NCBI GenBank assembly: GCA_023678885.1
Contig: CM043013.1
Location: forward strand, 19,624,791-19,688,790
Direction: 5' to 3'
Origin: Pogostemon cablin
Lineage: Eukaryota; Streptophyta; Magnoliopsida; Lamiales; Lamiaceae
DNA: 64,000 nucleotides
This document shows positions 30,601 through 43,238 of the stretch, piece by piece. Every line of letters starts with the position of its first letter. Position 1 is the stretch's first letter. A program made the translations under genes and the position numbers. Under the pieces are notes generated by a model, which saw only the letters and a program-made list of their open reading frames with translations, ran no database searches and was not told where the DNA came from.

Positions 30601-31996
30601 TGTTGGATTGTACACTAAAAGTCTAGCTTTAGTATGAATAATGTTATAACAATTTATTTGAAATGGGAATCATATGATCAAATAATTACGTCTTATAATT
30701 TATTTATATGCACGATGCAATAGTCCACTTACTTGATACTGTAGATAATATGTTGTGCGACAACATGCGGAAGATCATATTATCGATTTCTTTATAAAGT
30801 ATAAATAGATGCTCACAACCGAGATAGACGGGGACTCTCTATCGGGATGGTTGTAGTGTGGTTTGGTATTAGCTTGTCTTGACTATAGAATCACATTAGT
30901 GCACTTTGTGTGTATTGAGTGGGGCCACTTGAGATCGTTCGACTTATACTGACTTATAGGAGAACTTGATCTCAGTTATTATGGATGTTCGTGCTCTTAA
31001 TCCCTATACAATAACCTCGACACATAGGGCAATGTGTATTTCTTTGATTCATCAATGGGTGAGATTTATATGTAATTAAATCAACAAACTTGGTGTGTTG
31101 GGAAGTAGTGTTGTCTCTATGGTGTGCTGTTGATTGCAGAAGGAATCCATGTCCGTCATAGGTTGATGATGTCCCCTTGGGGAGCTCATAAGGATTATTA
31201 TGTAAATCCTGCAGGTGGATATATTTTGGCATGATAATGAGATTGAGTGGTACTACTCTTGGATGAGATATTAATTAATGGAGTTGTCAGTAACTTAATT
31301 AATTAATGGACATTGTATATCTTAAACATGAGGAGACTAACGGGCTCATAATAAGAAGGAGCCCATAACGTAATTTTGGGATTAGAACAGTAGTGCAGTA
31401 ATAATATTTTAGTGGTATATATTATTATTATTGGACTTAAGTATAAGCTTTGAGCTAAGCTTGGATACTAAAGCCCACTGGAGACCTAACTCTAATTTCT
31501 CCTCCTGGTCCCTGCTGTAGCCCATATATAAGTCATCTTAGCTGTCCGGAAACCCTAATCTAAGAGATAATTCACGTCTAACACTGTAAAGGGGATTAGG
31601 AAATAGCAGATTGAGAAGATCTCGAAGATCGTCACCCACACGACGTCGAGATTGGACTTGGGAATACAACAGAAGACTGGAAGGTTGTTTGCTGCTGCTG
31701 TCTTCCACCTTCTACGATTTTTATAAAATCATACAGACTTTAGAATTAGACGTATATATACTAGCGGAAAGCAACGGAAGATAGGATCATTTTGGCGCAT
31801 AGATCACTCAAATCCGACATCGGATGAGAGAGTTATGCCCAAAATGGTGAGGCTATGCAGGCTGGTGGTGAGAATTCATCGTCTTCAACATACCCCAGTG
31901 AAAGGTAATACGTTTCTTGTTTTCATGCTTCCGCTGTATATTAGAAATATATGGAACCCTAACGGGTCTTGTTAACCAAACAATCAAATGCCAACA
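30601..31996 (+). repeat. Solo LTR nested in Athila pol, TSD TAAGA
   Basis: TGTTGGATTGTACACTAAAA...ATGCCAACA, 1396 bp with TG/CA ends. TAAGA is duplicated at 30596-30600 and 31997-32001. The Athila reading continues on both sides. Same family as 2816-4020, in the opposite orientation. No internal region remains, so recombination between its LTRs is inferred. Confidence 0.93.
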
Positions 31997-32001
31997 TAAG
32001 A

Positions 32002-33192
32002 GAGATGCTGAGACCATCATAGGGTATGATCCGTTTGTGTACAAGATTTAAATAGATTCTATCATCTGTAGGTGTGTGCCCGAGTTGGAGATGAAGAGTG
32101 TTCTTAATTTTTTCCATGCACAACCTAACGGGGGGCACTTCGGAGCCAAAAAAACTACAGTTAAGGTACTTCAATCTGCTCTCTACTAGCCTACCCTATT
32201 TAAAGATTGTGAGTCCTATGTGAAGACATGTGATAGATGTCAAAGGATGAGAAATATTAGTAAAAAGGATGAGATGCCATTTCAGTCGAGCATTATTGTG
32301 GAGATTTTTTTATGTATTGTGAATTGGTTTTATGGGGCCTTTTCCCCCATCTAATGGATTCCTATGCATCCTTCTAGATGTGGATTACGTGTCATACTGG
32401 GTGGAAGCGATTCATACCCGATTGAATGATGCTAGAACTGTTATTGCTTTCTTAAAGAAGAATATCTTTGCCCGCTATGGAGTTCCTAGAGCGCTTGTGA
32501 GTGATGAGGAACACACTTTATCAATAAGTTGATAGAGAAGGCTCTCAAGGATTATGGTGTGAAGCATAGGGTGACCACGCCCTATCATCCTCAAGCTAAT
32601 GGGTAAGCTAAAGTCTCCAACCGCCAAGTGAAACAGATTTTGGAGAAGGTAGTCAGAACTAATAGAAGAGATTGGGCTATGAAGCTTGATGATGGCTTAT
32701 GGGGGTTCTGGACTGGATATAAGAATGTGCTAGACATGTCACCTTATCAGATATTCTATGGGAAGCCTTGCCACCTACCTGTGGAGATCCAACATAAGTG
32801 TTTTTGGGTAGTAAGAAGTTTGAACTTGTCTCTTGATGAGCAAAAGCAGTTGAGGATAACTCATATTAATAAGTTGGATGAGTTCAGAGAAAGAACTTTC
32901 AAGAACTCGATTATCTACAAGGAGAGAATAAAGAGATGGCATGACTCGAAGATCACATACAAGGAATTCAAGAAAGGTGATGAGTTGTTACTCTTTAATC
33001 CTTATTTGAAACTTTTTGGAGACAAGTTGAAGTTTAATTAGATGGGACCATTCCTTATCCATAGAGCCTACGGAGGGGGGAGTTTTGAGATCATACACTA
33101 AGATGGAGATATCATTATGGCGAATGGGCAACATTTGAATCATTTCAAGTCGCCTGGTGAAGCTCATGTCGTCTTTGAGGACACTTTGAATT
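32002..33192 (+). pseudogene. Athila integrase remains
   Basis: Starts with the zinc-binding N-terminal region in pieces (DPFVYKI, then IRRCVPELEMKSVLNFF, GGHFGAKKT). The core follows: GPFPPSNGFLCILLDVDYVS then WVEA, RYGVPRALVSD, and a frameshift before INKLIEKALKDYGVKHRVTT, PYHPQANG. The end reads VLDMSPYQIFYGKPCHLPVE and a C-terminal GPFLIHRAYGGGSFEIIH. Multiple stops and frameshifts. The GGTHF motif of active copies reads EEHTLS. Integrase joins element DNA to the host chromosome; this copy is dead. Confidence 0.88.
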
Positions 33193-34640
33193 GAGTTTGT
33201 TTTGTCGTGACTCTTCGATGTTAAATATAAGCGCCTGTTGGGGGCTTTTCCTCCCACTTTATTGCTTTATTTCTTTTGTGTGAGTAAGGAATTTTTATAT
33301 TTAAGGTGCACACACTTCGACAGTTATATCTTTTTAAAAACTTAGTTTCGACATACATTTTTACTATGTCTGTTGGTGTGTGTGATGTACTTACCTCATC
33401 AAAAATCATTAAGAGTATAATTTTTCCTTTGTGCCGTTTGTTAGGAGGTTGATTTTTTGTGGCATATTAATATTCTAACCATTATTGATATGTCAATTTT
33501 ATGCAACTTACCTAATGTTTAGTGTGTTGTGTTTGTGTGCTTAGTGTATTGAGTTGATTATTGGATTTATTGAGTCTGAATTTTGGTTCTCCAGCTCTCG
33601 TTTTGGCTCGTTTTGATAGCTAATGTTCATTTTTTAGAAAATCACGGAATGGAGAACCAGGTAGCTATTCGACCAAGCTATTCTAATCGAACAACTCCCG
33701 TTCATTTCAAACATAGTGTGGAAGGCTGTCCAGAATATAGGTTCGCCATTCGACCAAAATTGGTCTCATTCGACCAAGTTGTTTGAGTCGAACGACGTGC
33801 AAATTTTCGTGATTTAAATAGTTTTTAGTGATGTTTCGTCATTCTTTGCTCGCTACCTTTAGTCGAATGAAAATGGTATTCCCTTCTACCCATACTCTGA
33901 TTCTACCCCATTACACTCCATCTACACATTATTCCACCATTCCCTACCAAAATTTGGAGAGTTTCGAATTCAAAAACTAGAGTTCTTACTCAAATTTGGG
34001 GATTTTCGTTACTTCTTCACACACCACCATGGCTGGGTCTAAATGAATGTTCTCTTGACTCTCTTACCTTGGAATTAAAGGTTTCAATGCTTGATTGTGA
34101 ATGAGTAAGTCAATTGAATGTGATTTTGCTTAGGATTCATAGTGGAAATTGGGTTTTTGGTTGAAATTTCATATGAATATGCATGGGTCCAATTTTATTG
34201 TTGGATTTATGTTTTTATGTGAAATTATTTAGCATTATGGCATGGGCTTGAACTTAATTGATGAAATTATGCATGGGCTCGTTGATTTTGTATGAGTATG
34301 ATGAGTAATTGAACTTGTGGAATTGATGTACGCTATGAGTTATGCTTAACTGTTGAATTTTTGGTTCATAAAGAAGCATGTTGGAAGTGTTGATGAAGCA
34401 TGTTGAACTCTTGTAATTGGCTTAGGATTTTTCATGATTAATGTCTCTATGATGGAACTTGTTTGTGGATTAAAAGTACTATGTTGATATGCATGTGAAG
34501 TTATGGAGAAATTAATACTTGAATTGATTTTGTGCATGTTAATTTGAAGTCTTGAATATGATCTATGCTAGAACTAGTCTTAAGTGGGTAAATTTGTTTT
34601 CTTACATTTGTTGTGTATTGAAGTATAATATTTGTAGGCA
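33193..34640 (+). other. Athila spacer after integrase
   Basis: T-rich non-coding region typical between pol and the env-position ORF of Athila elements. It carries TTCGACCAA / TTGGTCGAA motifs at about 33668-33790 and a splice-like CAGG near the next ORF. No conserved protein seen. Confidence 0.5.
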
Positions 34641-36210
34641 AAGGAAAGACGACAACAGTTGATGCCCGTACTAAGAGAAAAGATGATAGGGCGTCTCGAT
34701 AAAGATGAGGTGGTTAAAAAGTTAAGAAAGGATGAAAGGCTGCCCATGAATTTCAACTTGCAATTTGAAGAGTGGAAAGACAAGAAAGAATTGTGGGGTT
34801 TGATCTCGGAGAAGATTAATAGAACAAGGTGTCAAGATGATAGAGCAATGTTGGATATGGAGATTCTAAATGACATTAGATAAATGTTCAATCAGGTGGG
34901 GATCAATCATTTTATGGAGCTGAAAAGGGACACGTAATTCCATATCATAGCGTAGACGATGTGTACCATGGACTGTGATCGAGGAGGTCCTACTCCTCTG
35001 TCTTATGTTGCATCATTCCAGCTAGGGGGAGTACGAAGATTGTTGCAGGCTAATGAGTTAAATGAGATTCTGCAGTGTCCGGAAGGAATTAGACGAGAAG
35101 AGGATGCAACTTTTGACCCACATGTTTTCTGGAGGTCTATCACTAGAGAGCAAGGGTATTTTGTTTTAAATACTTCAAAGTTGCTTTCATTCGCAACCCA
35201 GTGATAGCTTACATGGATAGGATTTTGAAACACACACTATTTGCTTGGTCGGAAGGGAGTATCATGACTAGAGGAGAGTTGTACATTTTGTGGTGTATGA
35301 TGAATAGTGTCCAATTTAATATTGGAGCATACTTGCTTCTGCAGTTCAATAGGTTCACCACACACTCATTTAAGCGGATTAATATCGGAGGGTTGGTTAT
35401 CCCTATCGCAATGTATTATAGGATTGATCTTTCTGGGTTCACTCCGATTTGAGATAACCCCAATTTGATTATGTCCGCGTGTGTTAGGATGGGTCTAACA
35501 CAGAGAAAGGATGATGTTTGGATGTTCATCAGAGGAAAGAATCCTCTGTCTTTTATGCTTCCTTTTTCTCTCATTGAACTCACCTCGGTTGAAATAAATG
35601 CTAATCTTCTGATGAACACTCCTCCTCACAAGGTGATCTCCGATACTTACCTTAGTAATGGAGATTAGAGGGCATTGGCCCGGATGCACATTGATTGGGT
35701 GCATTTGGACTTGGATATGATTTTATGGAGAGCTAGATAAGCCGATTGAGGAGGAGGAGATGGAAGAGCAGCATGAACTTGAACAGCAGTTTGGGCATGA
35801 TAAGTAGCAGCGGCAACATGATGAGCAGTTTCCTGAGATGCGTGGAGAGATGCCTTTTGAGCATTCGGAGATGGGAGTTCCTCCCATGCATCAGCCATAA
35901 CCACTATAATATCCACCACCACCACAATCACAATACCAGTAGTAACAGGATTTTGGGTCGCTCAGGACCAGTTTTATATAGAGCAGTTCAGACTGATGCA
36001 CCAGCATTTCACAGACCTGAACAACAATCAAAGGGAGACCTATCACCAGCTTGTATTGGCGAACACAAACTACGCTGCGCTCAACTCGAAGTATGATGCT
36101 TTATGCGCTAACTATATGGCGATGGATAGGAGAATCGATGATCTGTAGAGGGACTTCGACGAATGGAGCATGGGCGATGATGACGATCTACAGTAGTAGA
36201 GCTAGAGCGC
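34641..36210 (+). pseudogene. Athila env-position ORF, broken
   Basis: Consecutive short frames on the plus strand: KMIGRLDKDEVVKKLRKDER; then FQLGGVRRLLQANELNEILQ and FDPHVFWRSITREQGYF; then YMDRILKHTLFAWSEGSIMT, LYILWCMMN and IGAYLLLQF; then Q/E-rich sequence from 35740. The middle part resembles the 'putative plant transposon protein' domain found after integrase in Athila elements (HTLF..RE.....EL..LWCM pattern). Its function is unknown. No signal peptide or membrane segment is seen here. At least four frame breaks. Confidence 0.6.
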
Positions 36211-37623
36211 CAGGTTTTATTGTTCTATTCTGTTTCCTCTCACCTCCCTTCTATTTTTCTCTTGACATGTTGAGTTTTTGTGGTGTGAGTGGTCTGTATT
36301 GCTATTTGATATTGATTCCCATTTGAGTGGCATGTACGTGAGTTTATATTGTGATTTGGTGTCGTTTGGATTTTTTAGACTTGATTTGAGGTTTTAAGAC
36401 ATGGATTGGATTGTTACTTGTGGTTATTGACTATTAAACAAGCATGTGACATTTGTACTTTATGCATGTTAGTTTTTGTTGATGAGGAGCATGTATTATC
36501 TTATTGAATACTTATAGTTCATGTAGAAATTGATCTTGATTGTATGTTTTGAAGGGTGCTTAGGAAATCTATAACCCATGTGAGAAAATTTTGAGCTTTA
36601 TGAGATCATGCACCTTAATGCGTGATAGTTTATTCTTGTGAGAATCATTTATATGTCCGTATTCTAGAACTTGGCTTGGAGTCTTACTTGATACTTATAA
36701 TTGATAAATATTAGGACATGATCTTAGGCCATTATTGTTTTATTAAGCCACTTAGCCAAATTTTACATTCCCTTATCATATGAATCATTAGAAGCCCATG
36801 TGAGCCTTTAAGCTTTTTTTTTGGCAATCCTATGATTGAAGCCTCTTATTTACCTTTTACTTGAGCTTTAAATACCCTATTTGCTAGTAAAGAGTTTAGG
36901 TGAATAAATTGCTAGTGAAGAATAAAAGGAAAGAAAAAGAAGAAAAGATTGGTGAAAGTGAGGAAAATTTGTGGTAAAATTTTGCTTAGGGGTAATGCCC
37001 GAAACTAGTACCCCATCTGTTGTGAAGGGTAGTGCCTGAAATTGGTTCCCTCGTGTCAAAAGGAAGAAAAAAATGTTGCCTCCAAGTGAAGAAGGAGAAA
37101 AGAAGTATCAAAATTCATGAGAATGAAGATTGAGAAAAAGAATTGAAGATGTTTGATTAAAAGCAAAGCTTCAAGGTAATTTTTTACTAGTGAATTAGTC
37201 ACTTTACCTATATTCTCCTACCTTAATCAAAGAGCCAACATTTGAACCCAAAAGTAAGTCCTTTGTGATCCTAGTATTAAAACAGTTATGAGTTGATAGT
37301 TGAGAAACTTGCCAAGTTTATGGTTAAGTGGATGTATGAATTGATTGTAAGCGTATATACTAACCCTGTAAGTGTACATCTTTTACACTTGAGTGTGAGA
37401 GTAAACACTATCCTAGTGAGCTAGATGACTTGAGCACTACGATGTGTATTGCAGTTGAATGATGTTTGTGCATGGATGAATAGTATGATGTAATTGATAT
37501 ATGTTTTGAGTTGATGAGATTGCATGTGTTAGTATAGAGTTGTGCATGTATTGCTGACCTTGTGAATCTAATACTATCTTGCCTTCTGTTTTGTACTTCG
37601 TTGCCTCCGAACGAACAACAGGT
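36211..37623 (+). other. Athila 3' non-coding region
   Basis: T-rich, then A/G-rich (36900-37200). No conserved ORF. Leads into the polypurine tract. Confidence 0.6.
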
Positions 37624-37634
37624 AAGTTTGGGGG
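37624..37634 (+). other. Athila polypurine tract
   Basis: AAGTTTGGGGG just before the 3' LTR. It is the same core as in the element at 55508-55520 (AAGTTTGGGGGTG). Confidence 0.85.
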
Positions 37635-37639
37635 TTTTA

Positions 37640-39432
37640 TGAGAGTGAAAATTCACATAATTTTAGCTTTGATTTATGTGATAATTGTGTATGATTTGGT
37701 CTGAAATAGAGACAAATTGAGATGTGTAGTGAAAAGTCAAGAATCAGGGCGCTACTAAGGTTGTTTGAGCTTATTTTTACCAGAAAATAGGACAAAAGTG
37801 CTCCGAATCGGAAGGAAAAGATTTTAAGATGTCGTTCGACCAAGGAGGAGCCCATTTGACTAAGACCTTTTGGTCGGACAGTGGTCGAACGGGATGCTAC
37901 GGGTCTGTATGTCTGGGAGAGCTTGTTCGAGGTCCATTCGACCAGGAGTGAGCTTGTTCGACCAAGTCAAGTTGGTCAAACGGATGTACGGGACGTCCAG
38001 TTTTGTACGCTTTTACACCCCCAGTGTGTGTATGTGCATGTTTTCACTTAAAAATCCCTTAAATGTCCATTAGAAGAGTTTGAAGTATAAAAGGAATACA
38101 ATTCACATCCAGAAAGCTATCACCGCTATCACCCTACACCAGAGCCGTCACCATCATCCATACCATCCATCATCCGTCGGAGCTATGGAAATTCGTATGT
38201 CAAATCAAGTGGAGAATTGAGAGGAGGATTCAAGACAGAGAAGGATGCAACAACGCCCACATCTAGGGTTTTATCGATTCCTAATTTATCTTGTAATTTT
38301 CCAGACCCATGGGTAAGATCTATCCAACTCTCATAATTGTTCTTCGCAATATCATGGGCTAGAACTGTTTTGGTAGTTCTAGGAATATGAAGGTTTTATG
38401 ATTTAATTGAACTCTCTTGTGTATCCTTCATACAACACTACTTGTGGATTTATTTTATATTCATTCCGTCCCGTTTCAAACTTTACATTTGTATTTTGTA
38501 CTTAGAGTAAGGAATGTAGTATTTTAATATGTAGTGAGGTGAGAGGAATAATATTTTAATGTAAAGTGGGTAGGTGTATTAGTATGATGTGTGGGCCAAT
38601 GAAGAGAGAAATAATTAATTTGTGTGGGTCACATTTACTAAAAAGAAAAATGTAAAGATTGAAATGGAACGCCAAAATTGGAAATATGTAAAGATTGAAA
38701 TGGAACAGATGGTGTATATGATTGAACATTTTTAACTCGTATTCACAGTCATTTTGTACATCTTCAACTGTTATATATAGTCTGAATATATATCTGGTTG
38801 TAGATTGATTGTGTTCACCGTTGAACAGTGTTTTATGTTATGTTTCTAAGTGAGGAGACTTCGAAACTTCATTAAAATTGTCATATATGAATATTTATTA
38901 ATTGAATTGAATTCGGGTTAGTAAGAAGGATAAAGGAAGATTATATCGGGTTTGAGTACCAACCTAGGGGGAAATAATTGATACTGATAGTGCCTAGAAA
39001 GGGGGTGAAATTATATCTCTTGCTCTGAGGTTATTCACACGTGTTACATGCATTTTTACTTATGTCTATAGAGTACATTTGCATGGTTAAGTTATGTGTC
39101 CATAGTCCACAAGGCAGAGTCGGACAATACACTTGAGAGGGAAGTTAATGAGTAAACCTAGATTATCCTAGAGCTGCCTATTCTCATATTTGATTCACTT
39201 TTATGATTTTTCATTGCTTGATTTACTTTTCTTATTATTTTAATCAATTATTTAATAGTTGATAATTAAATTCCACAACTTTTATAGCCAATTTAGTCTT
39301 AATTAATTTAGTTTATAATTAAATTTATAATACACCGTAAATGGATTCGATATTAAACTTGGTCGCTTACCAAAGCTATAGATACATCTTTAATACTTGG
39401 GGATTAGTTGTGTGTTAAGAAAACGCCCAACA
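37640..39432 (+). repeat. Athila 3' LTR (uninterrupted copy)
   Basis: TGAGAGTGAAAATTCAC...CGCCCAACA. It matches 7104-7683 plus 25079-26070. It includes a MITE (38459-38714) missing from the other LTR and the empty CACTA site near 38213. Followed not by host DNA but by a second PBS and gag start. Confidence 0.92.
38459..38714. mobile_element. MITE in the 3' LTR only
   Basis: Begins TTCATTCCGTCCCGTTTCAA and ends with the degenerate inverse GATTGAAATGGAACAGATGG, TA on both sides. The other LTR reads TTTTATATAAGATTG across this site with no insertion. About 255 bp. Confidence 0.82.
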
Positions 39433-39439
39433 AGTTTTT

Positions 39440-39456
39440 AGTGCCGTTGCCGGGGA
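39440..39456 (+). other. Second Athila primer-binding site
   Basis: AGTGCCGTTGCCGGGGA, 7 nt after the LTR, as at 26078-26094. Shows that another internal region begins here. Confidence 0.88.
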
Positions 39457-39539
39457 CGACAGTTATTATTAGCTTATTATTTCTAGTTTAATTGAGACTC
39501 TCCCATACTTATTTTTATTTTCTAACTTTGAAATTTTCA

Positions 39540-39734
39540 TAGGTGTTAGCACACTAGATTGAAGGGAGCTACTATCAAACTTTTTGATCCGGAGATAGAA
39601 GCATCAGCTAGGAGAAGGCAAGGGGAAAAGAGAAGGAATAAGAACATGGGCACAACTGATACTCTTGATCTAGGAGTTGAAGTTGAAGAGCAAAATTTGA
39701 TAGAGACTGAAGTTGTAGCTGAATCCAACACTGG

Positions 39735-39735
<1 letters not shown>
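39540..39735 (+). pseudogene. Second Athila gag start, truncated
   Basis: Open from 39559 as MKGATIKLFDPEIEASARRR, then QGEKRRNKNMGTTDTLDLGV and a glutamate-rich tail. It stays open through the position where copy 1 has a stop, but has lost the TRSK start (now LDstop). It runs into the (ATA)n tract, which is read as an isoleucine run. No further gag follows. Confidence 0.75.

Positions 39736-39790
<55 letters not shown>
39736..39790. repeat. (TAA)n microsatellite, left part
   Basis: Perfect ATA/TAA run, split from 40536-40589 by an insertion. Confidence 0.92.
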
Positions 39791-40535
39791 GTGTTTGATT
39801 CACTAACCACATATATATATATGTTAGTTAATCAATGTGGGCTTTTAGGTGTTATTATATAACTTAGGTTAGCTAATATTATGTTTATTATTATATTTTT
39901 TTGGTTAATGGAAAAATGTAAAATTACATTGTTGACCTTACAAATTATAATATTTTACTTTTTTTTTAATATTCTCTCTTATTTATCTCATGTGATTTCA
40001 AGTTTAGTTATTTAATTTTATATATTTAATTAAATTTAATTTTTGGAAAAAGATTTATGACCAGATTTAAATTATTTAATATTTTTTTTGAAAAAAATTT
40101 AAAAAATCTAAATATTACCTAATTTATGAAATTACGAACAAGCTAACAGGTTTTTTTCCACATTATTTTTTTTTCCTAAACAAAATAACAGGCTTTTTAC
40201 ACATTGTTTTTTTGTTTCCTAAATAAAAGAATATACATGTCATAAAATCATTGGAATTAAAATACATAAGAGGAAGAAAATCAATCAGTTATTGAAATGA
40301 TTCTTATTTTTAGGTATAGATATGAGGGTTAAAATAATCAAAAATAAATTAATAACATTCCTCCGCATACCTGTCTATATAAGCCCATCATGGAATTGGG
40401 TTTCAACCGTACGGGCTCAAGGATTTCACTAATGGGCTGAAACATTAAACCGGGCCCAAAATTGTGCAACCAAACTAATTATTAGATAGGTTAATTAGTG
40501 TATTAAGGCTTAAACACCCCAACCAAACGTTCTCC
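39791..40535. mobile_element. Insertion of about 745 bp into the microsatellite, type uncertain
   Basis: Absent from the first copy, where the TAA run is continuous. The left end GTGTTTGATTCACTAACC and the right end GGGTGTTTAAG / CGTTTGGTTGGGG (complement) hint at GTGTTTGG-type terminal inverted repeats as in PIF/Harbinger or hAT MITEs. The target repeat hides any duplication. No ORF. Confidence 0.5.
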
Positions 40536-40553
40536 AATAATAATAATAATAAC

Positions 40554-40589
<36 letters not shown>
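40536..40589. repeat. (TAA)n microsatellite, right part
   Basis: Continuation of the tract at 39736-39790. Confidence 0.9.
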
Positions 40590-40591
<2 letters not shown>

Positions 40592-41650
40592 ACTAAAATA
40601 ACTTAGAAATATGGTGTTATTTATTATTATAAAGTTAAAGATATCAAATCATAAAAGGACAAGTGTTGTGTGAGACCGTCTCACGTGAGACTATTTTACA
40701 CATTTTAAAATAGTTATCACTTTCGCTATAAAATGTTATCATTTTTCATTTACACAATTACACTATAAATTATTCGTGAAATAACATTATCACTTTTCAT
40801 TAAAAGAGTACTTTTTATCCGTCTCACGTAAGCTATTACGTAAGACGGTCTCACACAAGTCTTTGTCATCATAAAACTCTAATTCAATCGTTAGTCACAT
40901 AAATTCAGCCTTGGGTGGTTGGGAAAAATTACTGGTCATGCACATAATAATGACAAAGACTTGTGAGACCGTCAAGCCCATCGTGAAACGGATAACAAGT
41001 GATAACGTCATTAATAAAAGTGAAATCAATTGATGAAAAGTGATAATGGTGCAGTGAACTATTCAATAGACAATTTATATTATAAATAAAAAAGTGATAA
41101 CAGTTTATAGCGAAAGTGGTCTCATTGTGAGAATGTCTTACACAACACTTGCCCCATAATAATATAATAATATGGGGTGAGTGTTTTGTGTACCCGATTC
41201 ACACACATCTTATTTTCATAAATTACTCCCTCCGTCCCCTTCAAAGAGAGCTTTTTTTCTATTTTGGGCGTCCCACCTAAAGAGTCTCATTTTTTTTACA
41301 CACATGAGACTCACACACCCCCACTAATACAATTAAAATATAGGGTCCATACTCTCACTAATACAACTAGCCACTACACATTAAATAATAATACTCCTTA
41401 ATTAACGTGGAAAAAAACCCCTTTGAGAGGAATGGAGGGAGTACTCTTTAATTAATATATGAAAAACTACTCTGAAAAGATGAACTATTGTTCTTGTAAA
41501 TGAAAAATAAAACTCTTCTCAATAAAATCAATATAACAAATCACAGCATAACTCTCAATATAATTAATATAACAAATCACAACACAAATTAGAATTTAAA
41601 AAATAATATTTTTTATTTAAAAGACGTAATAATTTATTTTTCTAAAGAAT
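40590..41650. repeat. Second copy of the gag-nested insertion
   Basis: Matches 26687-27755, including AATAACTTAGAAAT.TGGTG, the GAGACCGTCTCACGTGAGAC palindromes and the MITE at 41226-41441. The match is lost near 41650. Gag does not resume as it does in copy 1, so this copy is truncated. Confidence 0.75.
41226..41441. mobile_element. Stowaway-like MITE (counterpart of 27300-27525)
   Basis: CTCCCTCCGTCCCCTTCAAA...GAATGGAGGGAG, flanked by TA. Confidence 0.85.
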
Positions 41651-41988
41651 AAAATTTTATGTACTAAAAGGCAATTGGTAATTTAGCATGCAAGTATTTA
41701 AGGAGTATTATCTTTCATTAGCTTTTGACTCGTGCGTTGCACGAGAATAGATTATCACAATATTATTTATTATTTATTTTTTATTTAAATTATATTATGT
41801 GTTATGTAACTATTAGTTAATAATTTTTTAATATAACTTGAATTTTACGTTGTTAATATTTGAATTTTAGAAGTTGTAACTCAAAAAATTTAATAAAATG
41901 CTTGTTAATAATAATAATATATATGGCCTAAATTGATAATAATTAAAAAAAAGACTTGTGTGAGATATTATGTATAGCCTAAATTATA

Positions 41989-42471
41989 CTCCCTCCATCC
42001 CACAACGAGAGTGGCGTTTATTTTTTACACGTAGATTAAGGGATATAATATTTAATAGGTAGATGAGGAGAGAGAAATAATGTACTCTCTCCGTCTCTAG
42101 GTAAAAATCCTATTTTACCATTTTGATTGTCCCAGCCAAAGGATTCAATTTTCTTTTTAGAATACATGGGACCCACTTACACCCACTAATATAATTAAAA
42201 TATGGGGCCCACACACCCACTAATATAACTACCCACTACATATTAAATAATAATACTCCTTAATCCACGTGCCCAAAAGCAAATGAGACTTTTACCAAGG
42301 GACGGAGGGAGTATTAATGTATAGTGGGTAGCTGTATTAGTGTGGTGTGTGGGTCCCATGGAATATATTAATTATTTTGTGTTGTTTCATTTACTAATAA
42401 GGGAAATGCACCTATTGTGTTGGAACGGACGAAAATGGCAAAATGCACTACTTGTGGTGGGACAGAGGGAA
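41989..42471. mobile_element. Stowaway-like MITE, interrupted
   Basis: Left end CTCCCTCCATCCCACAACGA, right end GTGGTGGGACAGAGGGAA, TA flanks. Split by a second MITE at 42085-42311. Confidence 0.8.
42085..42311. mobile_element. Stowaway-like MITE nested in a MITE
   Basis: CTCTCTCCGTCTCTAGGTAA...ACCAAGGGACGGAGGGAG with TA on each side. Lies inside 41989-42471. Confidence 0.85.
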
Positions 42472-42473
42472 TA

Positions 42474-43150
42474 ATATGTATGTCAGAAAAACTAATGTAC
42501 ATAATTAGCTCATATTATATATATAGTAGATATTTTAATTAAGAATATAATTTATAGTAAATTATATACATTAATATGGGATAATAATCCGTTATTAAGG
42601 ATAAAAAATTTGCCCTTAACCATATTTATATATATTCAGAGGAGTAATAACTCTTCTTTCTAAAAATATAATTTTTTATGTATTAAAAAATAATTAATAA
42701 ATCGAATGCACGTGTGTGGATTCGATCCACAAATTGTTTGCCTGCATGGTTGCAAGTCAGATGTCATTTATATGGAGACACTTCTAAGATTTATTTATTT
42801 ATATGAAAACGTATAGGTTATCACACAAATTATTAGAGTGTGAATATAAAAATAATCCATTCTTTGTTTACAATGTAGGTTTTAACTAAAGTTAATCTCA
42901 CCGTGTACTAAATATTCTAGTTTCGTAGAATAATCCATCCTTGGGCGACTTATTAGAACTAATGTATATAAATAAAAGTTTCTTAACATATGAGAAACTC
43001 ATAATTTCTAAAAGTTGAAACATAGTTTAAAAACCATGCATGATACCACCAATTAAATTAATTATTTTTCAGTGCAGGTATGTGCTACAGAGAAGAAAAC
43101 AACTATCATTCTACCAATTATTGTAATATTTGTTTCATAAGAGAGTGACT
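42474..43150. other. AT-rich intergenic DNA
   Basis: No gene or element recognised. A tRNA-like GGATTCGATCC word near 42718 has no cloverleaf around it. Confidence 0.5.
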
Positions 43151-43238
43151 ATGTGTAGCTGGTAAGAGCTACCACCCCATACAACTAACGCGGAACTACA
43201 ACTACGGTGCAGCTAGACGAGACATTAGATTCAATGGG

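Noticed and set aside
39546..39812. 88-codon minus-strand frame with an isoleucine run
   Set aside because: Shadow of the second gag start read through the TAA microsatellite.
42716..42770. tRNA-like word GGATTCGATCC
   Set aside because: No matching acceptor stem, D arm or anticodon arm could be formed around it.
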